8,680 bases of DNA, taken from contig NZ_CALUAK010000106.1 in assembly GCF_943914015.1 (NCBI RefSeq), forward strand, positions 1-8,680, in the 5' to 3' direction. The notes below the pieces were generated by a model, which was given only the letters and a program-made list of their open reading frames with translations, was not told the DNA's origin and made no database searches. The position numbers were made by a program, and so were the translations under genes. Shown piece by piece: positions 1-6,070 of this stretch; positions within the stretch are counted from its first letter, which is position 1; each line of letters opens with the position of its first letter. Source of the DNA: an uncultured Corynebacterium sp. (GTDB lineage Bacteria > Actinomycetota > Actinomycetes > Mycobacteriales > Mycobacteriaceae).

Positions 1-202
1 GACCGGCGCTGTGCTGATCCACGGTGAGATCGCTAAGCAGTGGCTGAACGCTGGCGGCTTCGACTCCGCAGTCGCAGCTCCGACCGATGAGGAAACCGCA
101 CTCATCGACGGCTCCGGCTGGGAGCAGTCCTTCGAGAACGGCTCCATCTCCTGGACCAAGGATGCAACCGGTGAGTTCCAGGGTGCCATCGAGAACAAGT
201 AA
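1..202 (+). CDS. LGFP-repeat protein, C-terminal end (partial)
   Basis: This is the last 66 codons of a gene that enters from the left; the open frame runs from base 2 and ends at TAA 200-202. The residues form one recognisable LGFP repeat: a 'GAVLIHGEIAKQW' segment, then 'GGF..AVAAPTDEE' in place of the usual 'LG.P..DE', then 'GWEQSFENGSISWTKDATG', which is the aromatic/glycine core of the repeat (consensus like GW.Q.F..GSIYWS..TG). LGFP repeats occur in exported corynebacterial and mycobacterial proteins, often behind an esterase, mycolyltransferase or amidase domain, and are thought to hold the protein to the cell wall. The catalytic part, if any, lies outside the window, so the enzyme type cannot be named. 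A strong terminator 48 bp downstream shows that this is the last gene of its transcript. Confidence 0.72.
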   Translation, partial: TGAVLIHGEIAKQWLNAGGFDSAVAAPTDEETALIDGSGWEQSFENGSISWTKDATGEFQGAIENK

Positions 203-250
203 CAGTTCTCCTTTTATCGTGGCTTAGGTTGTAGTCACGTTTAAGACACC

Positions 251-283
251 AAGCGCTACGCACGACGTGCGTAGCGCTTTTTT
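251..283 (+). terminator. Rho-independent terminator of the LGFP gene
   Basis: A perfect 13-bp stem (AAGCGCTACGCAC, 251-263, with GTGCGTAGCGCTT, 267-279) closes a 3-nt loop and runs into a T tract ending at 283. It lies 48 bp after the stop codon of the LGFP-repeat gene. There is no A tract on the left side, so it should work mainly on the plus strand. Confidence 0.88.
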
Positions 284-296
284 CGTGCACTGCCCG

Positions 297-315
297 CGTT
301 GAGCGGCGCTCAACG
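297..315. repeat. Small perfect palindrome CGTTGAGC-GGC-GCTCAACG
   Basis: Two 8-bp arms (297-304 and 308-315) flank a GGC spacer. No T run follows, so it is not a terminator on its own. It sits just after the LGFP-gene terminator and well upstream of the presumed phoH2 promoter region. Related GTTGA/TCAAC words recur at about 320-325 and 374-392. It may be an operator or just a hairpin; the sequence does not decide. Confidence 0.4.
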
Positions 316-437
316 AAGGGTTGAATAAACGGGGGTGAGGAGGGGAGGAACAGGAGAATTGCGTCAAGCTGGGTGTTAACTCAATGTTCAACTTACAGCG
401 CTGTTATTTTAACCCGGCCTTGTTAGCGTGGGCGGTG

Positions 438-556
438 ACCGAGCGGATCGGAGTGATGAGCGCTCCACCCCTTCGGTAACCAAGAAAGGACACGTCCGCT
501 CGGTAGTACACTTGCCTGCACTACACACGACCCGGTGCCACGAACCCCTGGCACCG
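438..556 (+). promoter_or_regulatory. Structured 5' leader of phoH2 (unassigned RNA element)
   Basis: The gene-free stretch 284-578 ends in a region that folds well as plus-strand RNA. P1 is a perfect 10-bp helix (438-447 ACCGAGCGGA with 495-504 TCCGCTCGGT). Inside it are P2, a 6-bp helix GGAGTG/CGCTCC (450-455 with 461-466, one G-T pair, loop ATGAG), and a weaker P3 (CCTT 470-473 with AAGG 486-489). Together they make a three-way junction. A separate 8-bp hairpin (CGGTGCCA 533-540 with TGGCACCG 549-556, loop CGAACCCC) stands just before the phoH2 ribosome binding site at about 562-568. I cannot match it to a riboswitch class known to me. It could act as a metabolite or protein sensor, an attenuator or an RNA-stability element, or be a hairpin cluster without function. 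A candidate -10 (TATTTT, 405-410) lies just upstream, without a clear -35. Confidence 0.45.
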
Positions 557-578
557 AGTTGGAAAGGGATTGTCCGCG

Positions 579-1979
579 ATGGTTTCAGTAACCCGCACCC
601 CGAACACCACTTCTGCCTCCAGCCCGCTTTCCTCTGGAGACCTCTCTCAGGACGGCCACGTGCCTACCCCCACCACGTCGTACGTTCTCGACACGTCCGT
701 TCTCCTGTCCGACCCGTGGGCGCTCCGCAAATTTGCCGAGCACGACGTTGTCGTCCCTCTGGTTGTCATCGGCGAGCTGGAGCAGAAGCGCCACCATCCT
801 GAGCTTGGGTGGTACGCGCGCGAAGCCCTGCGCTTCCTGGAAGACCTGCGGCATACCTACGGCCGTTTGGATCAGCCCATCCCCGTCAGTAAAGAGGGTG
901 GGACTGTGCGCGTCGAGCTCAACCACCAGGATCCGTCCATTCTTCCGTCGGCGTTTGCCAAGGATTTCCAGAACGATCACCGCATCCTCGCCTGCGCGCT
1001 GAACCTGCAGAAGGAGGGCCACCGCGTGGCGCTGGTGACGAAGGATATCCCGCTGCGCGTGAAGTCCGGTGCCGTGGGACTCCAAGCCGATGAGTACCAC
1101 GCCCAGGACGTCGTTTCCTCGGGTTATACGGGCATGGCCCACGCGGAGGTGGACCGCGCCACCATCGATGCCATCTACCGTGATGGTGTGGTCGAGGTGG
1201 ATGCCATCGACACGATTTCCGAGGAGCGCGTCATGGATCTCCCCGTCCACTGTGGCATCTCGCTGACCTCCGGCAGCGCCTCGGCTCTCGGTCGAATCAC
1301 ACCACACGGCCTCGTTCGGCTCGTCCGCGGTGATCAGCAGGCCTTCGGCATTTCTGGTCGGTCGGCCGAGCAGCGCATCGCCCTCGATTTGCTTTCCGAC
1401 GAGTCGGTGGGCATCGTTTCCATCGGTGGCCGGGCAGGTACGGGTAAATCCGCCCTGGCGCTGTGCGCCGGGCTGGAAAGTGTTCTTGAGCGTCGCCAGC
1501 ACAAGCGCATCGTCGTCTTCCGCCCCCTGTACTCGGTGGGCGGACAAAACCTTGGCTACCTTCCCGGCTCCGAAGACGAGAAGATGAACCCGTGGGCCCA
1601 GGCGGTCTATGACACCCTGGAGGGGCTTGTCTCGGACAACGTGCTAGAAGAGGTGGAGTCCAGGGGCCTCCTGGAGGTTCTCCCGCTCACGCACATCCGT
1701 GGACGCAGCCTGCACGACAGCTTTGTCATCGTGGACGAGGCGCAGTCGCTTGAGCGCAACGTTCTTCTCACGGTTCTCTCCCGCCTAGGGAAGAACTCTC
1801 GTGTTGTTCTCACCCACGATGTCGCGCAGCGCGATAATCTCCGCGTGGGGCGTCACGACGGTGTGCAGGCCGTCATCGAAAAGCTGAAGGGGCACGATCT
1901 CTTTGCCCATATCACCCTCACGAAGTCGGAGCGCTCACCGATCGCGGAACTGGTGACAGACCTCCTGGAAAGCCACTAA
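579..1979 (+). CDS. phoH2: PIN-PhoH protein PhoH2 (ribonuclease/RNA-dependent ATPase)
   Basis: A 466-residue protein with an N-terminal PIN (VapC-like) RNase domain and a C-terminal PhoH ATPase. PIN residues visible are Asp38 (YVLDTSVLLSDP), Glu66 (GELEQKR), Asp133 (NDHRIL) and Asp156 (TKD), the usual acidic cluster that binds catalytic Mg2+ or Mn2+. The ATPase has a Walker A GRAGTGKS (about 284-291) and Walker B FVIVDEAQ (about 382-389). In mycobacteria PhoH2 is known to unwind and cleave RNA and is linked with a small partner, PhoAT; no such partner is seen here. The ATG at 579 is chosen because GGAAAGGG (561-568) sits about 10 nt before it; a TTG at 570, giving three extra residues, would lie only 1 nt from that site. 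The first ~28 residues are low-complexity Ser/Thr/Pro. It appears monocistronic, with a structured leader upstream and its own terminator. Its RNA target is unknown. Confidence 0.93.
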   Translation: MVSVTRTPNTTSASSPLSSGDLSQDGHVPTPTTSYVLDTSVLLSDPWALRKFAEHDVVVPLVVIGELEQKRHHPELGWYAREALRFLEDLRHTYGRLDQPIPVSKEGGTVRVELNHQDPSILPSAFAKDFQNDHRILACALNLQKEGHRVALVTKDIPLRVKSGAVGLQADEYHAQDVVSSGYTGMAHAEVDRATIDAIYRDGVVEVDAIDTISEERVMDLPVHCGISLTSGSASALGRITPHGLVRLVRGDQQAFGISGRSAEQRIALDLLSDESVGIVSIGGRAGTGKSALALCAGLESVLERRQHKRIVVFRPLYSVGGQNLGYLPGSEDEKMNPWAQAVYDTLEGLVSDNVLEEVESRGLLEVLPLTHIRGRSLHDSFVIVDEAQSLERNVLLTVLSRLGKNSRVVLTHDVAQRDNLRVGRHDGVQAVIEKLKGHDLFAHITLTKSERSPIAELVTDLLESH

Positions 1980-1982
1980 CCA

Positions 1983-2014
1983 AAAAACGTGGGCCCAACC
2001 GGGCCCACGTTTTT
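1983..2014. terminator. Bidirectional terminator between phoH2 and the MFS gene
   Basis: A perfect 14-bp stem (1983-1996 with 2001-2014) with loop AACC has a GC core ACGTGGGCCC/GGGCCCACGT, preceded by six A and followed by five T. It therefore makes a U-tailed hairpin in both directions. It lies 3 bp after the phoH2 stop and 5 bp after the stop of the convergent MFS gene, so it ends both transcripts. Confidence 0.9.
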
Positions 2015-2019
2015 GCAAG

Positions 2020-3582
2020 TTAAGCGATCTCCGTCTTCAGAGGTTCTTCTTTCACAAAAGCGAGGATGACCGCCGCTACCAGCGCGAGCGGCGACAGGAG
2101 GAGAAAGATCGGGGTCAAAGCGTCGGAGTAGCTCTGCTGGATAGCCGTCTGTACAACGTCGGGAAGGTGCGTCAACATCGCCGGGGTGAGCCTCTCCGTG
2201 AAGTCGCCACCACCTTGCGCCATCTGCAGCTGGACCTCCGGCGGAAGCTGGGCGATCGCTGCCGGCAGCTTCTCCTGGAGATGATCCGTTAGCGATCCGG
2301 TGAATAGACCACCGACGAGCGCTGCACCCAGCGTGCCACCGATCTGGCGGAAGAAGTTGTTAGCCGCAGTTGCCGTGCCCACCATATCCAAAGAGAACGA
2401 GTTCTGGACGATGAGCACGAGAATCTGCATGCCGATGCCGAGGACCGCGCCCAGTACGAAGAGCATGATGCCCACCACCCACAGCGGGGTCTCCGGCTCC
2501 ATGAAGCTGAGCGCAACCATCGCCATGAACGTGCCAATCATGCTGACCACCGGGTACCACTTGTAGCGCCCGTACCGGGTGACCAGGTTGCCCACCAGCG
2601 TCGACGTCATGAGCATGCCGACCATCATCGGGGTCATCATCAGTCCGGCGTTCGTGGGGGACATCATGTGTACCATCTGCATGTAGGTGGGAAGGTACGC
2701 AAGCGTGCCGAACATGAACACACCCGTCGCAATACCAGCCAGGGTGGTGAGATTGAAGTTGTGGATGGCGAACACCGACGGGGGAACGAGAGGATTGCTC
2801 ACCTTCCGCTCCACGAAGAAGAACAGCGGATAGAACACCGCAGCACAGATCCCGAGTCCGATGATGATCGGGTCGGACCACTCGTAGGTGTTGCCACCCC
2901 AGGTGCACATGAGAATGAGGCTGGAGGTAGCGACGGCCATGGTGAGGATGCCCCACACGTCGACGCTCACCCGTGCCCGTGCGCCGCTGTTGTGGAGGAA
3001 ATAGACAATACCGGCAATAGCGATCAGACCGAGCGGCACGTTGAGCCACAAACCCCAACGCCAGCCAGGACCATCAGTAAACCAGCCGCCGAGCACGGGG
3101 CCGAGCACCGAGCTGACACCAAAGACCGCGCCCATGATTCCCATGTACTTGCCGCGGTCACGCGCAGACACCACCTCGGCGGTGATCGCCTGCGACAAAA
3201 TCATGAGGCCACCGCCTGCTGCACCCTGAATGAGGCGGGCGACGATGAGGGTCGTCATTGACTGCGCAAAGCCACCGATGACCGAACCCAACACAAAGAC
3301 AGCGATAACACCGATGAGCAGGTATTTCCTGGACAACTGGTCGGAAAGCTTGCCGAAGATCGGCATGGCGATGGTCTGAGCCAACATGAACGAGGTAATC
3401 ACCCAGCTCATGAGCTCGACACCACCCAAATCGCCAACGATAGTGGGGAGCGCGGTGGAGAAAATCATCTGCCCCAGGGAGCTCATCAGCATGGTGAGCA
3501 TGAGAGCGATGAAGGCGAACCAAACGCGCCGATTGTCCGGTTGGGTTGCTACAGTCTCAGATTTTTGTTGCTCGTTGATCAC
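2020..3582 (-). CDS. MFS drug-exporter-type transporter (DHA2/EmrB-QacA, 14 TM)
   Basis: A 520-residue integral membrane protein of the proton-driven 14-helix DHA2 family. Visible signatures are 'STALPTIVGDLGG' at the end of TM1 (42-54), 'WVITSFMLAQTIAMP' in TM2, motif A GKLSDQLSRK (77-86, Ser replacing the usual Gly), and the antiporter motif C GVSSVLGPVLGGW (155-167). The long loop before the last helix (about 430-490) is typical of the family. The acidic residue usual in TM1 (LDQT.. in relatives, Asp34 in QacA) is Gly37 here. The start is GTG 3582-3580 behind GAGGA with a short 3-nt spacer; the next Met lies inside TM1, so a later start is unlikely. It follows pxpC by 93 bp on the same strand but seems to have its own promoter. 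Substrate is unknown; export of an amino-acid-like or toxic compound are both open. Confidence 0.9.
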   Translation of the reverse strand: MINEQQKSETVATQPDNRRVWFAFIALMLTMLMSSLGQMIFSTALPTIVGDLGGVELMSWVITSFMLAQTIAMPIFGKLSDQLSRKYLLIGVIAVFVLGSVIGGFAQSMTTLIVARLIQGAAGGGLMILSQAITAEVVSARDRGKYMGIMGAVFGVSSVLGPVLGGWFTDGPGWRWGLWLNVPLGLIAIAGIVYFLHNSGARARVSVDVWGILTMAVATSSLILMCTWGGNTYEWSDPIIIGLGICAAVFYPLFFFVERKVSNPLVPPSVFAIHNFNLTTLAGIATGVFMFGTLAYLPTYMQMVHMMSPTNAGLMMTPMMVGMLMTSTLVGNLVTRYGRYKWYPVVSMIGTFMAMVALSFMEPETPLWVVGIMLFVLGAVLGIGMQILVLIVQNSFSLDMVGTATAANNFFRQIGGTLGAALVGGLFTGSLTDHLQEKLPAAIAQLPPEVQLQMAQGGGDFTERLTPAMLTHLPDVVQTAIQQSYSDALTPIFLLLSPLALVAAVILAFVKEEPLKTEIA

Positions 3583-3585
3583 GAA

Positions 3586-3657
3586 TCCTCACTTGCAAAT
3601 TTTTTCAATGAATGACGAAGTGATACTACGCCCTCCGGAAAAATTCGCAAGTGAGAA
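3586..3657 (-). promoter_or_regulatory. Long-range hairpin that would sequester the MFS ribosome binding site
   Basis: In minus-strand RNA running from pxpC into the MFS gene, UUCUCACUUGCGAAUUUUU (3657-3639) can pair continuously with AAAAAUUUGCAAGUGAGGA (3604-3586) over 19 bp. Two of these pairs are G-U, and the loop is 34 nt (3638-3605). The downstream arm ends in GAGGA, the Shine-Dalgarno sequence of the MFS gene. The one internal deviation from perfect DNA symmetry is a G-U pair in minus-strand RNA but an A-C mismatch in plus-strand RNA, which suits a function in the minus transcript. No U tail follows, so it is not a terminator. The arms could instead be paired operator sites, since the left one contains the palindrome TTGCAA. 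Confidence 0.55.
3623..3650 (-). promoter_or_regulatory. Candidate promoter of the MFS gene
   Basis: On the minus strand a -35 TTGCGA (3650-3645) and a -10 TAGTAT (3628-3623) are 16 bp apart, each matching 4 of 6 consensus bases. Transcription would begin near 3616, about 34 nt before the GTG start. The -35 lies inside the right arm of the inverted repeat, so a protein binding the arms would also block it. Confidence 0.45.
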
Positions 3658-3675
3658 AGCGTCGATAAGCAAAAA

Positions 3676-4578
3676 CTACCTCACGGTGAACCGGACCGAA
3701 TCGCCCGGGCGGAGCTGAGCGACGCGATCAGCAGACCAAGCAGACAGTACCGCGATCACCGGGTAACCACCGGTAACCGGGTGGTCCGGACCGAAAATCA
3801 CCGGCTGGCCGTTGGCCGGGATCTGAATGGCCCCACGGACCGTCCCCTCGCTGGCGAGCTCTTCTGTCACCGCACGTTTCAGAGGCTTCGGCCCCTCCAA
3901 GCGCACACCGATGCGATCCGAGTTTCCGGTGACGATGTACTCCTGCCAGAGGAAATCAAAGACGGCGTTGGTCGTGAACCACTGTGAGCGGGGTCCCAAA
4001 ATGACCGTGAGCAGCTCCTGCGACCGCTGTGGCCACACCGGGGGGATGCTGCGTACGCGGGGAACCCAGGGATCCTCCTCAACAAAAGATCCCGAATACA
4101 AGACATCGCCCGCTTTCAGGGGAGCGGGGCCGAGATTACTCATCGTGTCCAGCGACGCGCTGCCAAGCTCTGTCTCCACATCAAATCCACCACGGATAGC
4201 AAAGTAGGCGCGCATGCCTGCCTCGGCGCCCAGCAGCTTGATGACGGTTCCCGGAACCACATCGATGACAGCCTGGGTATATTCCAGTCGAGGCTGCTGT
4301 CCTGGGTAGGTTACCTCCACGTTGGCGCGAGTGCCGAGGATGGTAAACGACGTGGCGCAGGAAAACTCCGCCTCGAAACCACCGTGCAGGATCTCCACCA
4401 TGGGTGCGTCCTGGCTATTGCCCAACACGTGGTTGGCGCGGGCGTAGCTCATCCGGTCGAAACACCCCGACGACGTCACCCCCATGCCGGCGTAGCCGAA
4501 TCGTCCACGGTCCTCGATGAGCGACATAAACCCAGGGTTCAGGACTGTTAGCGCCGGTTGCTTTTCCTGATTAGTCAT
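3676..4578 (-). CDS. pxpC: 5-oxoprolinase subunit PxpC (KipA/biotin-dependent carboxyltransferase-like)
   Basis: A 300-residue protein, close to the usual family length. It contributes to the PxpABC 5-oxoprolinase, which hydrolyses 5-oxo-L-proline to L-glutamate with ATP in the cytoplasm. Family signatures are 'PGFMSLIEDRGRFGYAGMGV' (15-34), 'SSGCFDRMSYARANHVLGN' (36-54), 'AYFAIRGGFDV' (124-134), 'LGPRSQWF' (194-201), 'SDRIGVRLEG' (220-229) and 'IFGPDHPVTGGYPVIAVL' (261-278). The last motif has HPVTGGYP where many relatives have QTTGGYP, a form I associate with actinobacteria. The start is ATG 4578-4576, behind GAGGTG with short spacing. It overlaps the end of pxpB by 8 nt (ATGACTAA), so the two are probably translationally coupled. 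The Bacillus homologue was first named KipA, but there is no KinA sporulation kinase setting to expect here. Confidence 0.93.
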   Translation of the reverse strand: MTNQEKQPALTVLNPGFMSLIEDRGRFGYAGMGVTSSGCFDRMSYARANHVLGNSQDAPMVEILHGGFEAEFSCATSFTILGTRANVEVTYPGQQPRLEYTQAVIDVVPGTVIKLLGAEAGMRAYFAIRGGFDVETELGSASLDTMSNLGPAPLKAGDVLYSGSFVEEDPWVPRVRSIPPVWPQRSQELLTVILGPRSQWFTTNAVFDFLWQEYIVTGNSDRIGVRLEGPKPLKRAVTEELASEGTVRGAIQIPANGQPVIFGPDHPVTGGYPVIAVLSAWSADRVAQLRPGDSVRFTVR

Positions 4579-5236
4579 TCTTCACCTCAAATCGGACGAG
4601 CTGACCTGGCTGGATGAGCGCTGGGGGAGTGCGATGCGTATCCCACATTTCTCGCTCCGTATGGCCGAGAAGCTGCCAGCCGCCGGGACTCTGCTGCGGG
4701 TAGACCCCGGAAAACGCCCCCGCCATGCCTACAGAGCCACGCGGAATGCGGGGCCGTGGCGAATCCAGACGGGGGACCGTGGGGAAATCGCCCGTGGGGA
4801 GGAGGTAGGTGAAGCCCGGGGCAAAGCCACCGAACGCAGCCCGCCACGTCATCCCGGAGTGCATGGAGACAACCTCATCGACACTCACATCCCACAGCCG
4901 GGCGACCGTCTCCAGGTCAGGGCCGTCGTACACGGTGGGAACGGTCACGACATCCGCCTCCGTGGATGCCATATTGTCGGCGGGAATATCGAGACTGAGC
5001 GATTCCATCTTGGCCACAAACTCGCGCGGTGGCTGAATACCAGGATCCAACATCACGAGCAATGTGCGGGCGGCGGGAACCATATCGACGATGCCCTCCA
5101 GACCCTGCTCCTGTGCATGCTTCAAACGCTGGTGGACGGAGAGGACACCGTCCTGCACAGTCAAGCCTGCTTCAATGGACTCAGCTTCATCAATATCGAT
5201 TAGAACGGCAGCATCGCCACAGGGTCGTGCCTTCAT
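4571..5236 (-). CDS. pxpB: 5-oxoprolinase subunit PxpB (KipI/allophanate hydrolase subunit 1-like)
   Basis: A 221-residue protein of the KipI/PxpB family, thought to form a complex with PxpC within the PxpABC 5-oxoprolinase. Motifs are the N-terminal 'CGDAAVLIDI' (6-15), 'VYDGPDLETVARL' (102-114), 'HSGMTWRAAFGGFAPGFTYL' (126-145), 'PRPRIPRGSVGMAGAFSGVY' (160-179) and 'PQQSPGGWQLLGHT' (180-193), all in the expected order. The ATG at 5236-5234 follows the pxpA stop by a single base (TAGGATG), with GGTGAG about 9 nt upstream as ribosome site. The packing with pxpA and pxpC indicates one operon and roughly equal subunit supply. Similarity to urea amidolyase subunit 1 could tempt an allophanate hydrolase label, but the pxpA neighbour favours the oxoprolinase role. 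Confidence 0.93.
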   Translation of the reverse strand: MKARPCGDAAVLIDIDEAESIEAGLTVQDGVLSVHQRLKHAQEQGLEGIVDMVPAARTLLVMLDPGIQPPREFVAKMESLSLDIPADNMASTEADVVTVPTVYDGPDLETVARLWDVSVDEVVSMHSGMTWRAAFGGFAPGFTYLLPTGDFPTVPRLDSPRPRIPRGSVGMAGAFSGVYPQQSPGGWQLLGHTEREMWDTHRTPPALIQPGQLVRFEVKND

Positions 5237-5237
5237 C

Positions 5238-5990
5238 CTAGGAACTCACCGCGATTCCGTTATGCGAGAGGGTTTCCCGAATGGCGCGCACCAGATTGAG
5301 GGCATGCGGGTTATCGCCGTGCACGCAGATGGAGTTAGCTTTCACGTGGACATCGGAGCCGTCCACAGCGGTAATGGGCTTGCCCAGTGCAAAGTTGAGA
5401 GCTTGACCCGTTGCAGCGTCGTCTGAATCGTGCACCGCGCCGGGTTGCGAGCGGGGGACAAGCGAGCCGTCCTTCTCGTAGGCGCGGTCAGCAAAAGTCT
5501 CTGAAATCGTCGACAAGCCTGCTTCCTCGGCCCAGCCCAGGACAGGAGAACCAGCGAGACCCATGAGCGCGAGCTGGGGATCAGCAAGCTTCATGCCGGC
5601 GGTGACCGCCTGCGCCTGCTTGGCATCCCGGGCGATGCGGTTGTAGAGCGCGCCGTGTGGCTTGACGTACTCCACCTCGGTGCCACTGGCCTTGCACGCG
5701 GCCTGGAGCGCACCAATTTGGTACAGCACCTCCGCGGTGAGCTGGTCCAAATCGTAATCGATGTAGCGCCGACCGAAGCCCGGCAGGTCGCGGTATCCGA
5801 CGTGCGCGCCGATGCGAACCGAATTCTCCTTCGCCCGGCGGACAGTGGTGAGCATGACGAGAGGGTCACCAGCATGGAAACCGGTGGCGATGTTGGCACT
5901 GGTAACGAGGCCGAGAACCTCCTCGTCGTTGCCGATGTGGAAATTGCCGAAGCTTTCCCCCAGGTCGCAGTTGAGATCGATTGATGTCAC
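5238..5990 (-). CDS. pxpA: 5-oxoprolinase subunit PxpA (LamB/YcsF family)
   Basis: A 250-residue LamB/YcsF protein, full length for the family. It carries 'DLNCDLGESFG' (5-15), 'SANIATGFHAGDP' (31-43), 'GAHVGYRDLPGFGRR' (61-75), 'VKPHGALYN' (109-117), 'ETFADRAY' (164-171) and 'SICVHGDNP' (220-228). The conserved Asp and His residues belong to a TIM-barrel-like active site. PxpA is needed together with PxpB and PxpC for ATP-dependent cleavage of 5-oxoproline to glutamate. The start is GTG 5990-5988 with AAAGGAA 7 nt upstream. The usual 'AHPGYPD' segment reads 'AHVGYRD' here, a mild variation. An 80-bp gap separates it from the transporter gene upstream and holds a possible extra promoter (TATAAC, 6023-6018). 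The order pxpA-pxpB-pxpC equals the E. coli ybgL-ybgJ-ybgK set in content, though not in order. Confidence 0.95.
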   Translation of the reverse strand: MTSIDLNCDLGESFGNFHIGNDEEVLGLVTSANIATGFHAGDPLVMLTTVRRAKENSVRIGAHVGYRDLPGFGRRYIDYDLDQLTAEVLYQIGALQAACKASGTEVEYVKPHGALYNRIARDAKQAQAVTAGMKLADPQLALMGLAGSPVLGWAEEAGLSTISETFADRAYEKDGSLVPRSQPGAVHDSDDAATGQALNFALGKPITAVDGSDVHVKANSICVHGDNPHALNLVRAIRETLSHNGIAVSS

Positions 5991-6017
5991 CGAACGTTCC
6001 TTTCCGTGCGTGTGCCA

Positions 6018-6046
6018 GTTATAGGTGGTGGTAGTGGTTAACTTTA
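6018..6046 (-). promoter_or_regulatory. Possible internal promoter before pxpA
   Basis: In the 80-bp gap between the transporter gene and pxpA, TATAAC (6023-6018) matches 5 of 6 bases of a -10. Counting 17 bp upstream gives TAAAGT (6046-6041) as -35, which is poor. Transcription would start about 20 nt before the pxpA GTG. This could top up pxpABC relative to the transporter; the evidence is thin. Confidence 0.25.
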
Positions 6047-6070
6047 GTTCGCCTCCGTCGCCCTAGGGCT

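Noticed and set aside
438..556. Assignment of the phoH2 leader to ydaO (c-di-AMP), SAM, TPP, fluoride, ZTP or cobalamin riboswitches
   Set aside because: None of the conserved sequence blocks of these classes, as I know them, can be found in the right order; only the secondary structure is convincing.
428..802. Plus-strand ORF from GTG 428 that could be a PhoAT-like partner upstream of phoH2
   Set aside because: It has no ribosome site, its composition is an Arg/His/Pro-rich shadow, and it overlaps the phoH2 frame by over 200 bp and the structured leader. PhoAT genes normally only just overlap phoH2.
585..1547. Long minus-strand ORF of 320 codons opposite phoH2
   Set aside because: It is a typical antisense shadow of a GC-rich gene; the plus frame carries intact PIN and PhoH motifs.
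2668..3261. Plus-strand 197-codon ORF and minus 232-codon ORF within the MFS gene
   Set aside because: Both are His/Arg/Glu-rich shadow translations in other frames of a clear 14-TM transporter gene.
4571..5236. KipI/KipA function as inhibitors of a sporulation kinase, or allophanate hydrolase
   Set aside because: No sporulation or urea genes are present, and the complete pxpA-pxpB-pxpC set points to 5-oxoprolinase.
6060..6069. Palindrome GCCCTAGGGC after the transporter gene
   Set aside because: Only 10 bp, no loop and no T tract; too short to support a terminator or operator.
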